Below are positions 26,505 to 33,495 of a stretch of DNA of 64,000 nt, in pieces. Under the pieces are notes generated by a model. It was not told the DNA's origin. It saw nothing but the letters and a program-made list of their open reading frames with translations, and ran no database searches. Every line of letters begins with the position of its first letter. Within the stretch, counting starts at the first letter, position 1. Origin of the DNA: Candidatus Uabimicrobium amorphum (GTDB taxonomy: Bacteria > Planctomycetota > Uabimicrobiia > Uabimicrobiales > Uabimicrobiaceae); contig NZ_AP019860.1 in the NCBI RefSeq assembly GCF_009002475.1, positions 6,462,501-6,526,500 on the forward strand. Reading direction: 5' to 3'. A program made the translations under genes and the position numbers.

Positions 26505-28481
26505 ATGAACAGTATTAGATTACTGATATGTATAGCTTTTTTGCAGTTTTCCGTTTGTCAAGGTCAGGCTCTTTTTAAAGGTCCTAAACCAGGTAAAATT
26601 TCCAATTATACATGGAAAAAAATCTTAAAGGAAAACGGTGTACATGGTGTACAGCGTTTGGTATCGAGAAAAATGGGAAGAGAGTGGCATCTTATTTGTA
26701 CTTTTGAAGATGGTACTAAGCAAGCTTTTCGCGCAGTCATTCGTAAAGATCAGGATAAAAATCAGCGTTATTACATTTACCGTAAAATGCCGGGAAAATA
26801 TCGCGCTTTATTAATAGGTATTAGTGATTACAAATATTGGCGTGCCTTAAAAACTCCACGTAAAGACGTTACGGCGTTAAGAAGAATGCTATCGAAAAGA
26901 TATATGTTTGAAAAAAACGAAATTCGTGTTTTAGATAAAAATGTAACTCGAGAAGCCATTTTTGACGCGCTTGGCGAACTAGAGAAAAATGTTCAGCCAC
27001 AGGACTCCGTTTTGATTTTTTATGCCGGACATGGAGCATATGATAAACAAACCGCTGATTCTTTTTGGGTACCGCAGAATGCCAATCCAGAAAAAAATTA
27101 TCGCGTGCAATGTATTCAAGACGTTGTTGTTCGTGATTTAATTATGGATATCGCAGAAAAATGTAAACACGTTTTGTTACTTTCTGATAGTTGTTACAGT
27201 GGAGCACTCGCATCGACACGCGGCGATAGTGGAATTGTACGTGAAAAAGATTACAGTATTCAACAAGCCGATTATTATGTTCAAAGACATAGTAGAGAGA
27301 AAAGTTGTCAGGTCTTAACATCCGGTAGTGTAGAGAAAGTTTTAGATGAATATAAAGATAAAGGGCATTCTCCGTTTGCTTATTTCTTGCTATGTCGACT
27401 ACATAATAATAAGTTACAGTACTACGATGCTTCGCAATTAGCGATTCATTTGCGCAAAGATGTTGCCAACAAAACAAAATCCCAACAACCAAGGTTTGGA
27501 CGTTTAAAATTTGAAGACGAGAAACACACGGATGGCGAATTTTTTTTCCAATTAAAAACTTCGGAGATCGAAAATACGCAAGTTATTTTTGATATCAATA
27601 ACCTTGAAAAAAGTCAAATCAATAGAGATTACGACGCGTTATCGAGAAAAATAAGTAAAAACGGTATTTCAGAAACACACAAAATGAAATATTTAGCGGA
27701 ATTTTTACAAAAATATCGCCATAAATCGCAGACGAGAGGTACCCAAGGAAACATCATCAAAGAAGTACAAGATAAACTTAATAGCTATCAAGAAATGCAT
27801 ACAGTAATAGATCCATCACCTCGCCAAAAGAAACCCATCCCAAAAAATTTACATATGAGTTCGTCCACTAAAAAGTTGAAAAGTGTTTACAAGAAAATTT
27901 TTACCGGGAGAGATTTACTCAAGAAGAAATATGTAAAAATTACCCCTAGATTCTATCGACTCTTTTATCAATCGGTGAAGTTAGTTGACCTAGCCCCTAG
28001 CTTTAGCGGAAAAAACTACATTTTAATCGATGTTCCACTGGTTAAGAAAAAGCAACTTAAAAAGGTAAAAACAACTGTAATTACCATTACGGCAAATGTT
28101 ACACGCACCAGCGAAGATTTTGATCCTTATTTCTGTATTGGTGATGGAAAGTATGCGGTGGGAGCTTACATGTATGATTCGACAAGTGTAGAAGTCATTT
28201 ATGGTAAGGTACATAAAAATTATATAGTTGCGCAACCTTTGGTAGCTAAAAATCCACGGAAAGCACCAAAAAAAGGACAAACGGTTGATTGCCAAGTTAA
28301 AATAACAATTGTCAATTCAATGACTGTAGTAGAGGCCAGTTTACTAGGGATCAACATGGTAGAGAGTACTCCATTCCCTATCGATGTGGAGAAAAAACTA
28401 AATTTTATGTTGATAAAAGACAGTAATGACGATGAATATCAAATCAATGCTCTTTCTTTTAAAGTTGAACAGGAGTATTGA
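26505..28481 (+). CDS. Exported caspase-fold (C14) protease with C-terminal beta-rich region
   Basis: A signal peptide (MNSIRLLICIAFLQFSVCQGQA) is followed by the pre-protease segment also found in the 19966 protein (SNYTWKKILKENGVHGVQ...YIYRKMPGKY). The caspase-like domain starts near residue 103 (YRALLIGISDYKYW). Its catalytic residues are His176 in FYAGHG and Cys230 in LLSDSCYSG. Beyond about 350 there is a helical linker and then about 200 residues of probable beta-sandwich (from about 465), which could bind a ligand or surface. GAGGGG precedes the ATG. The signal peptide puts this caspase outside the cytoplasm, unlike the EAD-like relative. Substrate unknown. Confidence 0.87.
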   Translation: MNSIRLLICIAFLQFSVCQGQALFKGPKPGKISNYTWKKILKENGVHGVQRLVSRKMGREWHLICTFEDGTKQAFRAVIRKDQDKNQRYYIYRKMPGKYRALLIGISDYKYWRALKTPRKDVTALRRMLSKRYMFEKNEIRVLDKNVTREAIFDALGELEKNVQPQDSVLIFYAGHGAYDKQTADSFWVPQNANPEKNYRVQCIQDVVVRDLIMDIAEKCKHVLLLSDSCYSGALASTRGDSGIVREKDYSIQQADYYVQRHSREKSCQVLTSGSVEKVLDEYKDKGHSPFAYFLLCRLHNNKLQYYDASQLAIHLRKDVANKTKSQQPRFGRLKFEDEKHTDGEFFFQLKTSEIENTQVIFDINNLEKSQINRDYDALSRKISKNGISETHKMKYLAEFLQKYRHKSQTRGTQGNIIKEVQDKLNSYQEMHTVIDPSPRQKKPIPKNLHMSSSTKKLKSVYKKIFTGRDLLKKKYVKITPRFYRLFYQSVKLVDLAPSFSGKNYILIDVPLVKKKQLKKVKTTVITITANVTRTSEDFDPYFCIGDGKYAVGAYMYDSTSVEVIYGKVHKNYIVAQPLVAKNPRKAPKKGQTVDCQVKITIVNSMTVVEASLLGINMVESTPFPIDVEKKLNFMLIKDSNDDEYQINALSFKVEQEY

Positions 28482-28543
28482 TTATGAAATGTGATAACAG
28501 TAAAAATTCAAAATTGTAAAGGCATGGTATTGTGGGGAATAAA

Positions 28544-28723
28544 ATGGATAAGGCTGAATTTAAGTCTCTATGGTCAAAGATCGCTGAAAATGATTTAGAC
28601 ACAAAAGCAAAGTCATACAAAACTTATACAATGGTATTGATCATTCTCGGCGCTTTATTTTTGATGGCGATTTTCTTAAAAAGACCAGCAAGTTCGTTAA
28701 CAAATTTCAAAACGCCCTCGTAA
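28544..28723 (+). CDS. Small SLW-tagged single-pass membrane peptide
   Basis: This 59-residue protein consists of the tag (MDKAEFKSLWSKIAENDLDT...YKTYT) joined directly to a membrane helix (VLIILGALFLMAIFL) and a short tail. The tag matches the N-termini of five kinases and two cytochromes in the window. GGGGAA sits 5 bases before the ATG at 28544. Because it is almost nothing but tag plus anchor, it may compete for, or nucleate, whatever the tag binds. It lies between the exported caspase and the astacin gene. Confidence 0.7.
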   Translation: MDKAEFKSLWSKIAENDLDTKAKSYKTYTMVLIILGALFLMAIFLKRPASSLTNFKTPS

Positions 28724-28756
28724 TTTTTTCCAAAAAATACATTTTTTCATTTTGTA

Positions 28757-28768
28757 CGTCGTATTGAT
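28757..28768 (+). promoter_or_regulatory. Shared upstream 12-mer CGTCGTATTGAT, copy 3
   Basis: Identical to the motifs at 2405 and 8597, and 36 bases before the astacin ATG at 28805. The sequence after it is also similar (AAAACGAAATC against AAAACAAATTC), although the genes downstream are unrelated. Confidence 0.45.
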
Positions 28769-28804
28769 AGAAAACGAAATCACTTTCTACCAAAGGAGTA
28801 CAAA

Positions 28805-29857
28805 ATGAAAAATATCACATCCATCACAAAATACACCGCACTATTCGCTTGTTTTATGATCAGTAACATTTATGCGGGAAATGCTATTTACGGTGACTCT
28901 TACCGCTGGGACAAAGGCGTTATCCCTTACCGCATTAGCGAACGATGCTTTCCGCGGCGCTCTTACCAACGTCAAATCGTAAAGCAAGCCATTGCACAGT
29001 GGAATAACAAAATGCCACTGCAACTCGTAAAGGCTTGCAACCAGTGGGATTTGGTGGTGTTTACTGCGACACGAAATTCATGTGTTACCCCTGTGGGTAG
29101 GCAAAGTGGTCAACAGAAAATACATTGCGATGTATCTACTCATTTTACGGTAGGGCATGTACTTCATGAAATTGGTCATGCAGCGGGACTACATCACGAA
29201 CATGAGCGTGTGGATCGCGATCGATATATTACCGTTCATAAACAGTCTTGTCATCTAGACGATTTACCAATAACACATAACGCTCAACCTGTGGGCAACT
29301 ACGACTATCAGTCGATCATGCATGCCCCGAAATTTATGGGAAGTTATATGCTTCATGCTCCTGCTGCCATAGGTCAACGCGATCGTCTAAGTTGTGGGGA
29401 TGTATCTACCATTATTGCAACGAATTTTGATGGGAAATTGGTGCAAGCTCCTGGGTTACCAGTTGCGCTTGTACAAAATGGCAAACGCACAGCGGTAAAC
29501 CGCTATGGATCGGGATGTCATTCTCCTTCAGCGGTCCTTCAGCTATCAAGCAAGGCATACTACAATATACCATGTGCGGAAAATATCTTAGGGCATAGGG
29601 GAGGTTTTGCCGAGGATCACAGAGTAGACAATGGTTTTTCTACACCATTTTTGGGAAGTCAGAGGCAAGTATTTTTGCAACAGCAACAAATGTATCGAAA
29701 TGTACAACACGAAAATCGCAGACTACGTCACCGCTTACGTCAGCAAAAGCATCAGAACAGACAGCGCTTTGCGGCACAGCAAAGACGACAGCGGTTCATG
29801 CAAAATACTCACAGAGTTTTTAGTGGCTTACATAGACGCGGTGGATGTGGATCTTAG
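28805..29857 (+). CDS. Secreted astacin-type (M12A) zinc metalloprotease
   Basis: A signal peptide (to about residue 24, ending ISNIYAG) precedes an astacin catalytic domain. The zinc site reads HEIGHAAGLHHEHERVDRD, an exact HExxHxxGxxHExxRxDRD signature, and the Met-turn is YDYQSIMH. The protease domain ends near 205. The last 150 residues include a Cys-containing segment and a Gln/Arg-rich, probably coiled tail (about 290-345) that is strongly basic. Endopeptidase activity outside the cell is expected. AAAGGAG precedes the ATG, and a strong terminator follows at 29927. Confidence 0.92.
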   Translation: MKNITSITKYTALFACFMISNIYAGNAIYGDSYRWDKGVIPYRISERCFPRRSYQRQIVKQAIAQWNNKMPLQLVKACNQWDLVVFTATRNSCVTPVGRQSGQQKIHCDVSTHFTVGHVLHEIGHAAGLHHEHERVDRDRYITVHKQSCHLDDLPITHNAQPVGNYDYQSIMHAPKFMGSYMLHAPAAIGQRDRLSCGDVSTIIATNFDGKLVQAPGLPVALVQNGKRTAVNRYGSGCHSPSAVLQLSSKAYYNIPCAENILGHRGGFAEDHRVDNGFSTPFLGSQRQVFLQQQQMYRNVQHENRRLRHRLRQQKHQNRQRFAAQQRRQRFMQNTHRVFSGLHRRGGCGS

Positions 29858-29926
29858 AGTAGAAAGTAGCTTAGACAAGTGAGATTTTAATTTGATTGTG
29901 TTAGAGGTTTAGTAGGATGATAACCG

Positions 29927-29960
29927 CGAGTAGAGAACAGGCGTTCTCTACTCGTTTTTT
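29927..29960 (+). terminator. Rho-independent terminator after the astacin gene
   Basis: CGAGTAGAGAAC (29927-29938) and GTTCTCTACTCG (29943-29954) form a perfect 12-bp stem with a 4-base loop, followed by six T. It lies between convergent genes and would stop plus-strand transcripts from the astacin gene. Confidence 0.9.
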
Positions 29961-30025
29961 ATTACTAACTTTATAACTTCATCCACACCTGCTCGAAAAT
30001 GAGTTTCAACAATTGCTTTTGCTCG

Positions 30026-31723
30026 TTATTTTCCCCTCACAATGCGTACCGCAATGTAAGGTTGCCACGAAAATGTTTTCGAAATAGTCTTACCGAATAG
30101 TTTGTTCGATCCTGAATATTCCGCGACACCTGCCTTAAAATGAACCCTTATACCACCTATTTCTCTACTTTTTTCTTTCAAAAATGCGGCAACCGCTTTT
30201 TTGGGATTGTCGCCGTTGATGAGTGCTTGAAAAAAAATACCGATCACTTTTCCTGAGTACCCCGTGATCTCCTCTACCAATTTTTTCTTCTCTTCGGCAA
30301 AGTACGTAGAAAATTCGTCTATCACATTTGAGGTGAGTGTTTCTACAGATTCTAAACCTAATTCTTCTAACTTTGTTGCGGTTGCGACTCCACCACCTCC
30401 AAGGAAGTCAGCGCCAATAGCTCCAATGAGCTCAAGGAGGTCTGTTTCGGTTAGTTCTCTTCCCCATGCCACGCGCCATCCGCCATCTCTAATCTCGTCT
30501 TTTATACGCCACTTGTTTGTTTCGTAATCCGCCACAGAACCTATTTTTTTCTGTATTTTCTTTAGAGCTGTCTTTGCTCTATTGTAGGCTTTTTCGACAT
30601 CTCCAAATGCTTTTTTAGCATCATCTACAAATCTAGCAATATTATCACTGTAGCGAGTTACCCCGTAATCACTATCACTTCCGTATGCGAAATGTATGGT
30701 CTCTTCGCCGTTTTTTATCGCTATAAACAGAGGTATTCCGTGTTTTTTCGTTTTTGTCCCGTCAGCATGTTTTTTGACAGAACCTGAGCCAAAATTGATA
30801 TCTAGAGGTATGACTTGAAAGTCTCGGTGTTTTTGATCAGGAGTAGGTGACCTTAGAATCGCAATATCTGTGATCGGATGGTATCCATAGCCACGCTTGA
30901 AAAATACATTTACATATGCTGACCCTCCGCCAATATCATCATTACAATCGCCAACATAATTAACCGCATATCCCTTTTCTATTTTCGGACGCTCGGTATC
31001 GGCGGCAATAATTGCAATTCCGATAATTCTCTTATTAGGAGCGACATATTCCTTTTTAAAAAAAAGATATATGTAGGCGCCTCCCGCTCCTTCGTTCAAG
31101 TCTTGTTCCACAGAACTATGCTGTTTTGTAATTACCGTATATCCTTGCTTAACAAGATCGTACGGGCCTATTTTTAGACTTGTAATTGCAAGAACAAGTA
31201 TTCTCACCTGTAGATTAATTTCAATAACGAAATCTTGATATTTAAGACGAGCAACAATGTCAATATCAATATCATGGGGGACATTTTTTGCTTCAAGTTT
31301 TCCATTTTGTGTGATTTCAGCGTAGTCTCTGTGCGACACATCCCATTTGCAACTGTTGGTAACATCTTTAGAAGACTCTGGAAAATAAGCCATCACATTG
31401 TAATTAGCGGATTTACCTTGATACAATTCTGTTCTACCTGTCAAAGACACTCTCGTTGGTATCTCTGAGGAAATAGAAGCACTAAATTTTGCTCCCTCTT
31501 CGATCACGGTGTTTGGCAAAATCGTAATTCTCTCACGCGCTTTTAAATAGAAGTGTTCCTCTTTGGCAATTGTTTTTGTGAAAGAATCGGCATTCGAATT
31601 CCATGTTTTGCCAATCGATTTACGAGGAGGGATATCTCGGAATACCGTTTTTACAGGTCCCGTGTAATTGGCGTATACAGGAATTAGTAGTAAAAATACG
31701 ATACTAAGTACAGTAAATTTCAT
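30026..31723 (-). CDS. Secreted multidomain protein: PGF-like module, Big-like, MABP-like and GGW/QPY domain
   Basis: A signal peptide (MKFTVLSIVFLLLIPVYA) fixes the start at 31723, with AAGGA 8-9 bases upstream. Next comes a segment like the C-terminal module of the neighbouring genes (ITILPNTVIEEGAKFSASI). A bacterial Ig-like (Big_2-type) stretch follows, with KWDVSHRDYAEITQNGKL. The middle (about 180-320) holds two MABP-like hallmarks, DLNEGAGGAYIYLFFKK and DIGGGSAYVNVFFKR, so it is probably a beta-prism related to MVB12-associated domains. The C-terminal part begins GGWRVAWG and ends WQPYIAVRI, matching the small secreted proteins at 2461 and 8653, with a long helical insertion between. 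Likely a surface or effector protein. Enzymatic activity is not evident. Confidence 0.8.
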   Translation of the reverse strand: MKFTVLSIVFLLLIPVYANYTGPVKTVFRDIPPRKSIGKTWNSNADSFTKTIAKEEHFYLKARERITILPNTVIEEGAKFSASISSEIPTRVSLTGRTELYQGKSANYNVMAYFPESSKDVTNSCKWDVSHRDYAEITQNGKLEAKNVPHDIDIDIVARLKYQDFVIEINLQVRILVLAITSLKIGPYDLVKQGYTVITKQHSSVEQDLNEGAGGAYIYLFFKKEYVAPNKRIIGIAIIAADTERPKIEKGYAVNYVGDCNDDIGGGSAYVNVFFKRGYGYHPITDIAILRSPTPDQKHRDFQVIPLDINFGSGSVKKHADGTKTKKHGIPLFIAIKNGEETIHFAYGSDSDYGVTRYSDNIARFVDDAKKAFGDVEKAYNRAKTALKKIQKKIGSVADYETNKWRIKDEIRDGGWRVAWGRELTETDLLELIGAIGADFLGGGGVATATKLEELGLESVETLTSNVIDEFSTYFAEEKKKLVEEITGYSGKVIGIFFQALINGDNPKKAVAAFLKEKSREIGGIRVHFKAGVAEYSGSNKLFGKTISKTFSWQPYIAVRIVRGK

Positions 31724-31910
31724 GAGGAAATTCCTTTCGTTTGCCATGTGGCATATTCTTAGTACTTTTCAATTTGGAAAAAAATTTGAGATCCATTGAG
31801 TCGGCTTGGTATTTTATTGTTGAGAACAAAGATGCTTTTTTGGGTGCTATTTTCTGATCCTAACGGGTTTGGTGATCGTGTTACATAATGGATGAAATAA
31901 AACCACAGAG

Positions 31911-33337
31911 CAGAAGTTTCCGTAGTAGTCGGATAAGTAGGAGTTACCTAACAGAAGAAAGGGGAGAGTACTGCAACCGTTTTAATTTAAATGATTTAGA
32001 ATCAAGAAAATAATGATCTCGAATATAACGAGAAAGTTTAGTAAGAGTAAATTTAGTATTTTTGATATTCCAACGCAAAGAAGGAGAAAGAGCAGCAACT
32101 TTCAAAGAAAGACGAGCAAAAATAAAACGTAAAGAACTGATGGCAAAAGAAGCATTTTGTGCGACATGATAAGTTCCATGATAAGAAGCAATGGCAAGAA
32201 CATGCTTAAAGTCGCGAAACATGTTTTCGATCTTCCATCTAACAGAATGCTCTTGATGTATAACATTAGAGTTAACATTGGGGTTAGAAGAGAGAAAAAC
32301 AGAATATTTAAGCCGACGAGTAAATGGGCAAAAGTAGGGTTTAATTAACAGAGCAATATCGCCGAGAATGTTATGCGATGCATTTAAACGATAGTACAAA
32401 CCGATCGAATGACTATGCTTCGGAGGCTTAGGAATACAACCATTCTTAAGTTCTAAAACATGAGTATCAACAGAATCGATATTAACAACCCACGAAGACT
32501 TTAATGCTCCATAGAATTCAAGACCAAGTTGCTTTGCTAGTTTCATAACTTCAATGATGGAGTATTCCGAGTCGGTAACCATGCGCACCCCATCAAGAGT
32601 AAGACCGTTGGCATGTACATAATTATTTAATTCTAAAAGCATCTGTTTTATTTGCACTTTTGGACTTACATGATTAGGGTGCTGTTTCGATGTAATAAAA
32701 GTGGGGGCTAAAGGAAAAATGAATTTATCTTTTCCTACGCATACAGCAAAAAATAACAATTTTTGCGCATGCATGTAGCACCTATCTGTTGGATTGTACA
32801 CGTTAAATGTATATGCCATTTTTCTTCCCCAGCGTTTTATTATCGTGCTGTCTAAAATTAGTCTTATTTTCCAACGACTCTTTGACGATTTCTCTTTTTT
32901 GCTTCTGTATTTTTTTAAGAACGTTACTAATAGCCCAAAGCTTATTTCTTTGATTAGTTGCCACCAATCGACATCTTTGTCTTTCAAAAGATCATAATAT
33001 TTGTTTTTGTTCTTTTGTAACGTTTGTGAAATATCATTAATACTATCAAATTGAAATATTGGATAAAGTATCAGTTCATTTAGAGTTTCTTTTACTCTCG
33101 TACCATATCTTTCTTCCAATTTTTTATACTCTTCACTCTTGTACCACGGATATATTTCTTGTACTCTATCTATCAGGGGAATTCCTGTTTCCATTTTTAT
33201 ATCCTTAAAAAGGAAACTAATTTTTGAATTTTTGAATTTTGAATTCCCCTAATTATATTAAATTAAAACAGTTGCATCACTCTCCTTTCTTCTTTCTTCT
33301 GTTAATTCTAATCTTTAGCTAATTACTGAAACTCCTG
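31911..33337 (-). mobile_element. IS4-like insertion sequence, copy 2 (1427 bp)
   Basis: The sequence appears identical to 24051-25477, including both ends. It is flanked by CAGAG on both sides (31906-31910 and 33338-33342), a 5-bp target duplication. CAGAG is the reverse complement of the CTCTG duplicated around copy 1. The different flanks show two separate insertions rather than an assembly repeat. Confidence 0.92.
31944..33194 (-). CDS. IS4-like DDE transposase, copy 2
   Basis: Identical in translation to the transposase at 24084-25334, with the same candidate catalytic residues (LILDSTII, MVTDSEYS, WKIENMFRDFKH) and no disruption. Two identical copies 7.9 kb apart in direct orientation could recombine and delete the caspase/astacin/MABP segment between them. 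Confidence 0.92.
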   Translation of the reverse strand: METGIPLIDRVQEIYPWYKSEEYKKLEERYGTRVKETLNELILYPIFQFDSINDISQTLQKNKNKYYDLLKDKDVDWWQLIKEISFGLLVTFLKKYRSKKEKSSKSRWKIRLILDSTIIKRWGRKMAYTFNVYNPTDRCYMHAQKLLFFAVCVGKDKFIFPLAPTFITSKQHPNHVSPKVQIKQMLLELNNYVHANGLTLDGVRMVTDSEYSIIEVMKLAKQLGLEFYGALKSSWVVNIDSVDTHVLELKNGCIPKPPKHSHSIGLYYRLNASHNILGDIALLIKPYFCPFTRRLKYSVFLSSNPNVNSNVIHQEHSVRWKIENMFRDFKHVLAIASYHGTYHVAQNASFAISSLRFIFARLSLKVAALSPSLRWNIKNTKFTLTKLSRYIRDHYFLDSKSFKLKRLQYSPLSSVR

Positions 33338-33495
33338 CAGAGCACACAGAGAAACCTATTAAAAAACCTAAAACACTGTAAGTACTTGTAAATAAAACTT
33401 ACATATCTCTTTTTAAGTGTAATGTTTCTATTGTTTTTTATAACTTCTCTCTGTGATCTCTGTGGTTTTGTAATAACCAAAAAAGTTAGAATTGA

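Larger units (their letters stand above)
31860..33489. repeat. Dispersed palindromic element interrupted by insertion sequence copy 2
   Basis: The left end CTAACGGGTTTGGTGATCGT is followed by AAAACCACAGAG, and the right end carries CTCTGTGATCTCTGTGGTTTT and ACCAAAAAAGTTAG. Without the 1427-bp insertion the element would be about 200 bases, like the intact copy at 53646. The insertion sequence lies in the left-hand CAGAG. Confidence 0.75.

Noticed and set aside
24051..33337. Assembly artefact explaining the identical insertion sequences
   Set aside because: Each copy has its own flanking sequence and its own 5-bp target duplication, which fits two real insertions.
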